Below are positions 1 through 7,788 of a stretch of DNA of 64,000 bases, piece after piece. Made by a program: the position numbers and the translations under genes. Under the pieces are notes generated by a model, which made no database searches, was not told the origin of the DNA, and was given only the letters and a program-made list of their open reading frames with translations. Each line of letters begins with the position of its first letter. The stretch's first letter is position 1. This stretch comes from Clostridiaceae bacterium (GTDB lineage: Bacteria > Bacillota_I > Bacilli_A > Erysipelotrichales > Coprobacillaceae), in the NCBI GenBank assembly GCA_902363625.1, contig CABJAS010000010.1, positions 26,060 to 90,059 of the forward strand, read 5' to 3'.

Positions 1-1
1 A

Positions 2-33
2 AAAAAGACCTTCTCTAAAAGGAGAAAGTCTTT
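2..33 (-). terminator. Intrinsic terminator of the spoIIA operon
   Basis: On the minus strand, downstream of sigF, an imperfect stem (AAAGAC and TTCTC arms, one mismatch) is followed by six T residues. It ends the dacF/spoIIA transcription unit. Confidence 0.75.
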
Positions 34-125
34 GATACATCGTCATTAGGGTATAGCTGCCTATATCCTTATCTTATAAAATATCCTTTATACAGAATAT
101 ATCTTATAGATGTTGTATTTAAAAA

Positions 126-851
126 TCAGGATTCTTCAACTAAGCGGGATTTCAATTTGGCAATAATCTTCTTTTCCAGCCGAGATACCTGCACCTGTGA
201 TATCCCCAGCTTTTTAGCGATTACTTCTTGATTACAATTTTGCTTATATCTCATTTCAAGAATCATCTTTTCTTTATCATCTAATTTTTCAATTTCCATT
301 TCCAATGCTAATTTTTCAAACCACATTTTATTGTGACTATCCTCTATACGATCGGCTAAGGAAATGGCAGAACCGTCTTTTTCATAGATAGGTTCGTTAA
401 GAGAAGTCGGATAATAAGAGGCATCAATTGCTAGAATCACGTCTTGAACATCCACTTCCAAATACTCGGCAATATCATAAACATTAGGAACATCGTGTGA
501 GATATTCGTTAAATGTTCTTTTGCTTTTTGAATTTTTAAATTCAGCTCTTTTAATTGGCGAGATACTTTGATGGTTCCGTCATCTCTGAAATAGCGTTTG
601 ATTTCTCCCATAATAATGGGTACTGCATACGTTGAAAATTGAACGTTATATGAAAAATCAAAGTTATAGATGGATTTCATCAATCCAACACAACCGATTT
701 GAAAAAGATCTTCTTTATCGTAATACGTATTTTTAAAACGATGCACAATAGACCATACCAACCCGACATTTTGACTGACGAGCTGATCTAAAGCTGCTTC
801 ATCCCCTGATTGCGCAAGCTTAATTAATTCAACTGAATTTTTATTGGCCAT
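126..851 (-). CDS. sigF: RNA polymerase sporulation sigma factor SigF
   Basis: Forespore-specific sigma-70 family factor that directs RNA polymerase to early forespore genes. The 241-residue protein has region 2 (about 30-100, with the -10 recognition stretch around YAVPIIMGEIKRYFRD), region 3 (about 110-160) and region 4 (about 190-238, helix-turn-helix ISQVQVSRLEKK). The length fits SpoIIAC. Its ATG lies inside the end of spoIIAB (11-bp overlap), so translation is probably coupled, and the order spoIIAA-spoIIAB-sigF is the conserved one. SigG is the close paralogue, but SigG is not found behind spoIIAB, so SigF is the firm choice. Confidence 0.96.
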   Translation of the reverse strand: MANKNSVELIKLAQSGDEAALDQLVSQNVGLVWSIVHRFKNTYYDKEDLFQIGCVGLMKSIYNFDFSYNVQFSTYAVPIIMGEIKRYFRDDGTIKVSRQLKELNLKIQKAKEHLTNISHDVPNVYDIAEYLEVDVQDVILAIDASYYPTSLNEPIYEKDGSAISLADRIEDSHNKMWFEKLALEMEIEKLDDKEKMILEMRYKQNCNQEVIAKKLGISQVQVSRLEKKIIAKLKSRLVEES

Positions 852-1272
852 GTTTTTTCTTTAGTGTTTTTGTAATCGTTAGTTTAGTCCCCTGTTGTTT
901 ACTTGACAGAATCTCAAATTCATCACTTAATGCTTCAATGATGCTTAACCCCATACCGGCATGCTCATCCCCCGGTTTCGTTGAAAAAAGCGGTGTTGAG
1001 GCTTGCTCGATATCATCTATTCCGCATCCCTGATCTTCAATGATTAAGCATAGTGTATCCTCATCTAAGGTTGCTTCAATCGATACTTCACGATCTGTTT
1101 CTCCATTATATCCATGAATAATGGCATTGGTAAATGCTTCTGAAACCATCGTTTTGATTTCAACGATTTCATCGATGGTAGGATTTTTAGACATAACAAA
1201 AGAAGCGACGCTGTTTCTTACAAAACCATCGTTTACCAGTTCTGCTTTACACGTTATTTTCATCTGATTCAT
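841..1272 (-). CDS. spoIIAB: Anti-sigma F factor and serine kinase SpoIIAB
   Basis: GHKL-fold protein that binds SigF and, with ATP, phosphorylates SpoIIAA. The 143 residues contain the N box (EAFTNAIIHGY, about 46-56), the G1 box DQGCGID (about 80-86) and a G2-type AGMGLSI segment (about 105-111). The length matches the family. The start at 1272 follows an AGGGGA ribosome site; a second in-frame ATG three codons later is possible. The start overlaps the end of spoIIAA by 26 bp and the stop overlaps sigF. Confidence 0.96.
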   Translation of the reverse strand: MNQMKITCKAELVNDGFVRNSVASFVMSKNPTIDEIVEIKTMVSEAFTNAIIHGYNGETDREVSIEATLDEDTLCLIIEDQGCGIDDIEQASTPLFSTKPGDEHAGMGLSIIEALSDEFEILSSKQQGTKLTITKTLKKKHGQ

Positions 1273-1621
1273 TATGTTCCCCTACCTTTACTAATATTTC
1301 ATCTGTACTCTTAATATAATCCATTAAATTAAAGATACCTGTTAATTCAAACAAACGATAAGCCACTGGACTTAATCCGGTAATATAAAGTTTACCGCCC
1401 TCTGCTTTCATTTGATTGTAACGTCCTAAGACAAGACCAATTCCCGAACTATCAATAAATGTTACACGATTAAAATCCATCACTACAACTTTATATTTAC
1501 CTGTTTCCAGTTCGGCGACTAGCAAATTACGATAATTCATCGTATGAATACTGTCAATCTCTCCGGAAAAGTAGACAATGAGCTGATCACTATTTTTTTC
1601 AAACTGTATTTTATTCATCAT
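1247..1621 (-). CDS. spoIIAA: Anti-anti-sigma factor SpoIIAA
   Basis: STAS-domain protein that releases SigF by binding SpoIIAB. It has 124 residues spanning one STAS domain, with the phosphorylatable serine in the motif FIDSSGIGLVLGRY (about residues 55-68), the known SpoIIAB target. Two adjacent ATGs (1621, 1618) follow an AGGAGG site; 1618 has the better spacing. The C-terminal tail (EHNESDENNV) is read in the region that overlaps the spoIIAB start. Confidence 0.96.
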   Translation of the reverse strand: MMNKIQFEKNSDQLIVYFSGEIDSIHTMNYRNLLVAELETGKYKVVVMDFNRVTFIDSSGIGLVLGRYNQMKAEGGKLYITGLSPVAYRLFELTGIFNLMDYIKSTDEILVKVGEHNESDENNV

Positions 1622-1722
1622 TTTGCCTCCTCAGCTACATATCTTAAACTAATTTATGACTAAAAGATACGCATCCGACAAAACTAGAACTTATGTGAAA
1701 AAATTAGAAACAAAACGACAAA

Positions 1723-2862
1723 TTACTGCCACATCTTTTGAAAATCACGAATCACCTTCTGTGAGAACTTTAGCTTTGGTATATCTTCAAGGATCACCAG
1801 ATCATAGCTTTGAACTTTTCCGTCTTCGCTGTGCAGATCAAGCATTGCCACGGTTTCATTAGTAAATAACGGCGCCTGATTTTTTAAGATCCGGATATTG
1901 TAGCTTGGCTCATAAGCCTCTCCTTTTTTAGAGATATACGTAATATCATTTTTAGCATACAGATTCGTTTCTTTGATTTCACTGTCATTGACTTCTAAGG
2001 TTGTCACTAAATCTCCTTGATGGTAAACATAGCGGCTCTCATACAAATTAAAGCCATAGTCTAATATTTGTGCCATTTCACTGTTTCTTTGCTTTGGCGT
2101 CGGTTCCTTTAAAACCACTCCGATCAAACGCAGACCATCACGCTGAGCCGTTGCTACTAAGCAATAGCCAGCTTCTTTGGTATAGCCGGTTTTTAATCCA
2201 TCAATACCGCTGTAAGCATTCAATAGTTTATTGGTATTGACCAGCCAGAATTTCTTGTCTGTATCTTCTCTGACATATGTTTCTACCGTTGATGTTGTTT
2301 CTAACAGCTTGTCTCCGCCGATTTCAATTAAATAAGCTGCCATCGTCGCTAAATCCAATGCACAGGTATAATGATTATCATCATGCAGCCCTGTAGCATT
2401 CGCAAAATGCGTATTGACCAGCTTTAATTCCTTCGCCTTTTCATTCATCATCTTGACAAACTCATCATTTGTACCGGCAATGTATTCTCCTAACGCTACG
2501 ATACAGTCATTCGCAGAACCGATTGCCACAGATTTGAACATATCATATACACTCATCTGTTCATTCTCTTCCAAATAGATTTGACTTCCCCCCATGCTGG
2601 CCGCATAGGCTGATGTAGTGACCATATCATCAAAGCTGATTTTTTTAGAATTGATGGCCTCAAATAATAAGATCATACTCATGATCTTGGTCGTACTTGC
2701 CGGATACATTTTTTCCTGCTCATTAACCCCGTTGATAACCTGACGCGTTGATGCTTCGATCAGAATCATCGCCCCGCTGTTAGGTGCCAGATTGAGAGTC
2801 TCTGCTTTAACCGGCAGTATGCACATACATAAACATAATAAGAAAATACCTATTTTTTTCAT
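1723..2862 (-). CDS. dacF: D-alanyl-D-alanine carboxypeptidase (DacF type)
   Basis: Penicillin-binding protein of the S11 family that removes the terminal D-Ala from peptidoglycan stem peptides. A signal peptide (about residues 1-20) precedes the catalytic domain with the three active-site motifs: STTK (nucleophile serine), SAND (SxN) and KTGYT (KTG). A C-terminal PBP5-type beta domain follows. A GTG at 2871 is in frame, but the ATG at 2862 is better placed after GGGTG, giving 379 residues. Position immediately upstream of spoIIAA matches Bacillus dacF-spoIIA, so a role in spore cortex or prespore wall is likely. Confidence 0.9.
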   Translation of the reverse strand: MKKIGIFLLCLCMCILPVKAETLNLAPNSGAMILIEASTRQVINGVNEQEKMYPASTTKIMSMILLFEAINSKKISFDDMVTTSAYAASMGGSQIYLEENEQMSVYDMFKSVAIGSANDCIVALGEYIAGTNDEFVKMMNEKAKELKLVNTHFANATGLHDDNHYTCALDLATMAAYLIEIGGDKLLETTSTVETYVREDTDKKFWLVNTNKLLNAYSGIDGLKTGYTKEAGYCLVATAQRDGLRLIGVVLKEPTPKQRNSEMAQILDYGFNLYESRYVYHQGDLVTTLEVNDSEIKETNLYAKNDITYISKKGEAYEPSYNIRILKNQAPLFTNETVAMLDLHSEDGKVQSYDLVILEDIPKLKFSQKVIRDFQKMWQ

Positions 2863-2938
2863 TTCATTCACCCATAATAATATATGTTTGAATTAACAGG
2901 ATATGTTTTAATCCCTATGTTTTATCAAGTTTATTTTA

Positions 2939-2967
2939 TTGCATAACCCTCATGCTTTCATTATAAT
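2939..2967 (+). promoter_or_regulatory. Sigma-A promoter of the acetyltransferase fusion gene
   Basis: TTGCAT (2939-2944) and TATAAT (2962-2967) are separated by 17 bp. The expected transcript start near 2974 makes the ATG at 2980 too close and supports the ATG at 2998, which has AAGGAGGT just upstream. Confidence 0.75.
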
Positions 2968-2997
2968 AAATATAAGAGGATGAATAAGGAGGTCGCT

Positions 2998-4074
2998 ATG
3001 AAGGTATCTTTTAGTCAAGTAGAGCCATCTCAGATCAATCAGCTAGCAGAGTTAGCGAATCAGATATGGCATGAATTTTTTACAATCATTTTAAGTGAAG
3101 ATCAAATCAATTACATGGTAGATAAATTTCAGTCTGCTCATGCTATTAAAGAACAGACAGAACGCAAAGGATATACCTATTATTTTATTTTAGAAGAAAA
3201 TATTCCGATTGGTTTTACAGCGATTCGTTTAGAAAATGAAAGATTGTTTTTAAGCAAACTCTATCTGCAAAAATCAGCACGTGGAAAAGGCTATGCCAGC
3301 TTAGCTTTTGAATTTATAGAAGAGATTGCTAAAGAAAACCATAAAAACTTTATTTATTTAACTGTAAACAAATATAATGAACACACAATCAAAGTCTATG
3401 AAAAAAAAGGATTCGTAAAAGTGGATGCCAAGGTTTCTGATATTGGCAATGGCTTTGTCATGGATGATTTTATCATGGAAAAAGTATTGAATCCTTCTAA
3501 GCTTACTGAAATTCAAAAAATGATTCACGGCTATTATTATATGCCAAGCGATAAGTTTTTAAATAAAAAACGAATGCAGGCAAAGGAACTGCTTTATGAT
3601 TTTAACTTACTGATGCCCTCTGAAGTCGGCGATCAAATCCTTAAGCAATTATTGGGAAGCTGTGGTAAGAAGCCGCATATTGAACCGCATTTCAAATGTG
3701 ACTATGGAAAGAATATCCTGATTGGCGATTATTTTTATGCCAATTCTAACTGTACTATTTTAGATGAAGCAAAAGTTATTATCGGCAATGAAGTACTATT
3801 CGGACCTAATGTCGGTCTTTATACAGTCAATCACCCATTAGATGCTGCAAGCCGTGAAAAAGGCTATGAGATTGCCAAACCGATAGTGATTGGCAATAAT
3901 GTCTGGCTGGGAGCAAATGTCGTTGTTTTGCCAGGTGTCACAATTGGAGAGCGCAGTGTTATTGCCGCCGGAAGCATCGTTACAAAAGATATCCCTGCGG
4001 ATTGTTTGGCAGCCGGAAATCCCTGTCAGATCATCCGTGAAATCGATCAGGAGCAGCCGATCCCATTACCATAA
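2998..4074 (+). CDS. Fused GNAT N-acetyltransferase / maltose-type O-acetyltransferase
   Basis: A 358-residue two-domain protein. The N-terminal part (about 1-165) is a GNAT domain with the acetyl-CoA loop KSARGKGYAS and a VYEKKGF motif. The C-terminal part (about 170-358) is a complete left-handed beta-helix acetyltransferase of the Maa/LacA type: an N-terminal MIHGYYYMPSD helix region, the catalytic histidine in VNHPLD, hexapeptide turns and GNPCQIIR. Each half is normally a separate protein. The start at 2998 is chosen over 2980 because the ribosome site AAGGAGGT lies between them. Substrates are unknown. The gene is monocistronic between its own promoter and terminator. Confidence 0.85.
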   Translation: MKVSFSQVEPSQINQLAELANQIWHEFFTIILSEDQINYMVDKFQSAHAIKEQTERKGYTYYFILEENIPIGFTAIRLENERLFLSKLYLQKSARGKGYASLAFEFIEEIAKENHKNFIYLTVNKYNEHTIKVYEKKGFVKVDAKVSDIGNGFVMDDFIMEKVLNPSKLTEIQKMIHGYYYMPSDKFLNKKRMQAKELLYDFNLLMPSEVGDQILKQLLGSCGKKPHIEPHFKCDYGKNILIGDYFYANSNCTILDEAKVIIGNEVLFGPNVGLYTVNHPLDAASREKGYEIAKPIVIGNNVWLGANVVVLPGVTIGERSVIAAGSIVTKDIPADCLAAGNPCQIIREIDQEQPIPLP

Positions 4075-4109
4075 TAAAAAAAGCTTAAAACCCTATTATT
4101 TAAAGTTCA

Positions 4110-4152
4110 GACTATTGACAAATGATTTATTTGCTAATAGTCTTTTTGTTTT
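4110..4152 (+). terminator. Terminator of the acetyltransferase fusion gene
   Basis: A 14-bp stem with one mismatch (GACTATT... pairing with ...AATAGTC), followed by TTTTTGTTTT on the plus strand. It overlaps the 3' end of the convergent GNAT gene. Confidence 0.8.
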
Positions 4153-4702
4153 CTAAATACTCAAACTCCGATTTAAATAAAGAAAACAACAGATCGTCAT
4201 AAATAACATCCTCATATCCACACACAGCATGACGCAATGTTCCCTCATGCAAAAAACCTAATTTCTTTAACAGCCGAATTGAAGCGATATTAGGCGAAAA
4301 GACTCTTGCAGTAACAATATCCATCTTCAATATTGTGAATATATAGTTTAACACTTCATTCAAAGCTTCATGCATATAGCCATTCTGAGTCTTTGCTTCA
4401 TCTAAATAATAAGAAATGGAAACGGATCGCACTTTATATCTCAGCGTGTCAGGCTCAATAAAAACAGCACCAATGATCTCATTAGATTCTTTACATACGA
4501 GATGAAAAGTCCAATAGCTCTCATGAGGTGTCTCAAATTTCTTAATCAGTTCAGCAGTGCTGACCTTATTCATAGCGTTGTACCTTAATACATGCTCACT
4601 GTTGCAAATCTTTAAAATAGCCTTTACGTCATCAGCCTGTGGCAGACGAATAAGCAGTCTTGGCGTTTCTATCACCCTATTTTCTCTGCTGGACTTCATC
4701 AT
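4127..4702 (-). CDS. GNAT family N-acetyltransferase (RimJ/RimL-like)
   Basis: A 191-residue single-domain acetyltransferase. It opens with ETPRLLIRLPQADD, typical of the RimJ/RimL/SpeG-like branch, and ends its fold with SIRLLKKLGFLHEGTLR, the usual cofactor-proximal element; the protein or small-molecule target cannot be told. An ATGATG start follows GGAGGG and overlaps the stop of the upstream Rrf2 gene (TAATG arrangement), so the two genes are co-translated. Confidence 0.85.
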   Translation of the reverse strand: MMKSSRENRVIETPRLLIRLPQADDVKAILKICNSEHVLRYNAMNKVSTAELIKKFETPHESYWTFHLVCKESNEIIGAVFIEPDTLRYKVRSVSISYYLDEAKTQNGYMHEALNEVLNYIFTILKMDIVTARVFSPNIASIRLLKKLGFLHEGTLRHAVCGYEDVIYDDLLFSLFKSEFEYLENKKTISK

Positions 4703-5160
4703 TATCCCTCCGAATAATCCTTCATCGCCATCTTTAAAGTAACAGCACGCAACTTAGCCTTGAAAGCTTCTTCGGCATCTTCAAAAGCATTCAAAATCAT
4801 TTTTTGTTTCGTTGCCTTTAATTCTGCACTTTCTTCTAAAAAAACTTTTTCTACCAATCCGGTCGCTACAGCAAAAGCCTCTTTTCCTTCGATTGCTTCA
4901 AATATATCACATAATGTGATCTGTGCCGGATCTTTTTTCAAAGTAAAGCCGCCATTCTTTCCTGCTTCTGAATTAATCAATCCAGCGACCACTAATTGAC
5001 GAATTATTTTCTTCAAATAGGAATCCGATACATCTAAGCGCTGACTTAAAAAATAACTTTTAATATGTTCTTCATTTTTTCCATGCGCAATAATAATCAA
5101 TAAGCATATTGCCTGTTCTACACTATTTTTTACTCTCATTCTTTTTTCCACCTTCGTCAT
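4702..5160 (-). CDS. Rrf2 family transcriptional regulator
   Basis: A 152-residue winged-helix protein of the Rrf2 family. The N-terminal helix-turn-helix (SQRLDVSDSYLKKIIRQL, about 40-57) is followed by the wing AGKNGGFTLKKDP and the typical ITLCDIFEAIEGKE stretch. Unlike IscR or NsrR it has no three-cysteine Fe-S cluster motif; the only cysteines are isolated. It is divergent from the YhgE-like gene, a usual arrangement for a local regulator, and is coupled to the downstream GNAT gene. Confidence 0.88.
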   Translation of the reverse strand: MTKVEKRMRVKNSVEQAICLLIIIAHGKNEEHIKSYFLSQRLDVSDSYLKKIIRQLVVAGLINSEAGKNGGFTLKKDPAQITLCDIFEAIEGKEAFAVATGLVEKVFLEESAELKATKQKMILNAFEDAEEAFKAKLRAVTLKMAMKDYSEG

Positions 5161-5230
5161 TCTTCTTCTATTTTACCATATTTTTTAAAATCGCCACACT
5201 CCTTATCCCAAAATAATTACATAAATGGTC

Positions 5231-5259
5231 TTGACAAATCGCTATGAGGTGACTAAAAT
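5231..5259 (+). promoter_or_regulatory. Sigma-A promoter of the YhgE-like gene
   Basis: TTGACA (5231-5236), a 17-bp spacer and TAAAAT (5254-5259). The expected start near 5266 gives a leader of about 80 nt before the ATG at 5349. Confidence 0.75.
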
Positions 5260-5264
5260 GTCTT

Positions 5265-5312
5265 TTATTAATAGATATTATATATCCATAGATACATTTT
5301 GTCTATTAATAG
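5265..5312 (+). promoter_or_regulatory. Candidate Rrf2 operator: repeated ATTAATAG palindromes
   Basis: CTATTAATAG (5303-5312, a perfect palindrome) and TTATTAATAG (5265-5274) lie 38 bp apart, just downstream of the YhgE promoter and between it and the divergent Rrf2 gene. They could be operator half-sites or chance AT-rich palindromes. Confidence 0.35.
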
Positions 5313-5348
5313 CATATATTAAATCGTAATAGAAAGAAGGAGAAAAAT

Positions 5349-7727
5349 ATGCTTAAAAAGGAATGGCAAAACTTTCTTAAGAATCATTGGCTGGTGATCG
5401 TCATTATTGGTGTCATGAGTATTCCAACATTATATACGACGATTTTTCTAGGATCGATGTGGGATCCGTATGGAACGACAGACCAACTGCCTGTTGCCGT
5501 GGTCAATTTAGATCAGCCTGTCACCTATCAAGATCAAAAGATGAACCTTGGTGAAGAAATGGTCAACAGTTTAAAAGAAGATGCTTCCTTAGATTTTCAT
5601 TTTACAGATGAAGCTTCTGCTCAAAAGGGATTAGAAGATGAAACGTATTATATGGTAATCACGATTCCTAAAAACTTTTCTTCCAATGCGACAACGCTTC
5701 TTGATGAGCATCCTCAAAAGATGGAATTGGAGTATCAGACCAATCCCGGTACCAATTATATTGCTTCAAAAATGGATGAAACTGCCATTAATAAAATAAA
5801 AAGCAGTATTTCAACAAAAGTCACAGAAACTTATGCCAATACTTTATTCAATCAAATTCGTACTGTTGGTGATGGTTTCCATGAAGCCGCAGAAGGTGCA
5901 GCCCAAATCAATGACGGAACTGCTCAATTAACTGAGGGTAATACAACAATTACCGATAATTTACAAGTGTTAGCAACAAGCAGCTTAACGTTTAAAGATG
6001 GAGCCAATACACTTAATATTGGATTAAAAGATTATACCGGCGGTGTTTCTCAAATTTATCAAGGAGCTTCTTTACTGCAAGCCGGGATTGATCAATTGAA
6101 TCAAAACAACACTACATTAAATGATGGTGTTGCCAGTCTTGATACAGGGATATCCCAGCTTAAACTAGGTAGCGATACTCTGCTTGCGGGACTAAATCAA
6201 ATGTCCGAATCCTTAGGAGAATCACTGACGCCTACGCAAATGCAGAATATTGCATTATTAAAGGAACAGCTGCCTGTCTTAAATGATGGTATTCAAGCTT
6301 TGTATACTACTTTGAATGATACTTCTCCAGCAAGTCTGATGGCTACTGTTAATGCAGATCTAACGGCTGTTGGAACCAATGCTCAAGAAGCCGGGCAGAA
6401 TCTAGCTTTAACAATCGAAGAATTTAAAAATTCTGAAGCATTTAAAAAGCTAGATGTAAGCACTCAAAAAGAATTATTAGCCGCTCTAACAACGAACCCT
6501 TCCTTTGGTGCTTTGTCTAGCAATCTAAACAGCATTGGAACGCATTTAAACAGTGCCAGCACCACTTTAACAACCATCATGAACAGTTTACAAGAAAATG
6601 TCAAAACGATTGCTGAGGGAGCCAATATGCTGCTGCCAGGCAGTCAAACAGCTATCCAGCAATTATCCAATGGACTCGTTAGTGTTAAAGAGAACTTGGA
6701 TAAAGAAAACGGAATTATCGAAGGATGCGGAACGATCAATCAAGGCTTAACACTCATCAGCAGCAAGCTTCAAGGTCAAGATGGACTTCAAAACGGATTA
6801 ACCGCTTATACCAATGGAGTAGCAGCGTTAAAAGAAGGAAGTCAAGCCCTAGTCAACGGTGCTTCCACCTTAAATGCAAATACCCCTACGCTTCTTAGCG
6901 GCACAAATCAATTAAGCAATGGTGCCGGAGAAATTCATGAGGGAGCAGCTTTATTAAAAGAGGGTTCCCAAACATTAGGAGAAGGTCTTTCTACCTTAGC
7001 TGACGGATCAAAAACCTTGGCAACTAGCTTAAACGACGGAGCCAGTCAAGTCGATCAAGCCAATGGAAACGATCAGACCACCAGCATGTTTGCTGAGCCT
7101 GTCGAAGTCCAAGGATCGGAGTTATCTACTGTTCCTAATAACGGACACGCAATGGCACCTTATATGATGTCTGTCGGTCTTTATGTAGGCTGTATTGCCT
7201 TTTGCTTAATGTATCCATTGCTTCAGCACTCTACCCCATCGGTTGAGAGCGGCTTTAAATGGTGGCTTTCAAAGGCAAGTGTCATCGCTGTAGTCGCTTG
7301 TCTCCAAGCCTGCTTAATGGTGGGTATGCTGATGATGATAAATCATCTTGAACCTTTACAAATCTTACAGACCTTCTTAATGGGATGTCTTGTTTCTACC
7401 ACTTTTATGGCAATGATTGTTTTCTTTAATTTAATCTTAGGAAAAGTCGGAAGCTTCATTGTCTTAGTCTTTATGGTATTACAGTTAGGGGGAGCGGCAG
7501 GAACTTATCCGATTGAATTATCAGCCGGTTTCTTCAAAGCCATTCATCCCTATATGCCATTTACCTACAGTGTCCATGCTTTCAGGAATACCCTTTGCAT
7601 CGGTGGTAATATTCTTAATGATGTAGGTATCTTTGTTGTTATTTTGATTGCTTTTGCATTATTAACCTTCATGGTTTATGAAATAAAAGCCAGAAAACTT
7701 TCAATAATAAAAAACATTGAAGCATAA
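5349..7727 (+). CDS. YhgE/Pip-family membrane protein
   Basis: A 792-residue membrane protein related to YhgE/Pip (phage infection protein) and the ABC-2-type permease fold. A single N-terminal membrane segment (about 13-35) is followed by a YhgE-type extracytoplasmic domain. A long region of repeated L-x-x-G-A/S-x-x-L units (about 180-580) is probably helical. The last 190 residues hold about five or six membrane helices. Family members are linked to cell-envelope export or phage adsorption, but no transported substrate is proven. The divergent Rrf2 gene is a likely regulator. Confidence 0.85.
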   Translation: MLKKEWQNFLKNHWLVIVIIGVMSIPTLYTTIFLGSMWDPYGTTDQLPVAVVNLDQPVTYQDQKMNLGEEMVNSLKEDASLDFHFTDEASAQKGLEDETYYMVITIPKNFSSNATTLLDEHPQKMELEYQTNPGTNYIASKMDETAINKIKSSISTKVTETYANTLFNQIRTVGDGFHEAAEGAAQINDGTAQLTEGNTTITDNLQVLATSSLTFKDGANTLNIGLKDYTGGVSQIYQGASLLQAGIDQLNQNNTTLNDGVASLDTGISQLKLGSDTLLAGLNQMSESLGESLTPTQMQNIALLKEQLPVLNDGIQALYTTLNDTSPASLMATVNADLTAVGTNAQEAGQNLALTIEEFKNSEAFKKLDVSTQKELLAALTTNPSFGALSSNLNSIGTHLNSASTTLTTIMNSLQENVKTIAEGANMLLPGSQTAIQQLSNGLVSVKENLDKENGIIEGCGTINQGLTLISSKLQGQDGLQNGLTAYTNGVAALKEGSQALVNGASTLNANTPTLLSGTNQLSNGAGEIHEGAALLKEGSQTLGEGLSTLADGSKTLATSLNDGASQVDQANGNDQTTSMFAEPVEVQGSELSTVPNNGHAMAPYMMSVGLYVGCIAFCLMYPLLQHSTPSVESGFKWWLSKASVIAVVACLQACLMVGMLMMINHLEPLQILQTFLMGCLVSTTFMAMIVFFNLILGKVGSFIVLVFMVLQLGGAAGTYPIELSAGFFKAIHPYMPFTYSVHAFRNTLCIGGNILNDVGIFVVILIAFALLTFMVYEIKARKLSIIKNIEA

Positions 7728-7730
7728 CAT

Positions 7731-7782
7731 AAAAACGCATAGCGCAATAGATCATTCTATTTTGCGATGCGTTTTTTTAGTT
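7731..7782. terminator. Bidirectional terminator between the YhgE-like and surface-protein genes
   Basis: AACGCAT pairs with ATGCGTT and CGCAA with TTGCG. T-runs follow on both strands (seven T residues on plus, five on minus), so one hairpin serves both convergent genes. Confidence 0.8.
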
Positions 7783-7788
7783 TACTTC

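Noticed and set aside
1656..1862. 68-codon plus-strand ORF overlapping the end of dacF
   Set aside because: Antisense to dacF, no ribosome site, low-complexity translation; a shadow of the real gene.
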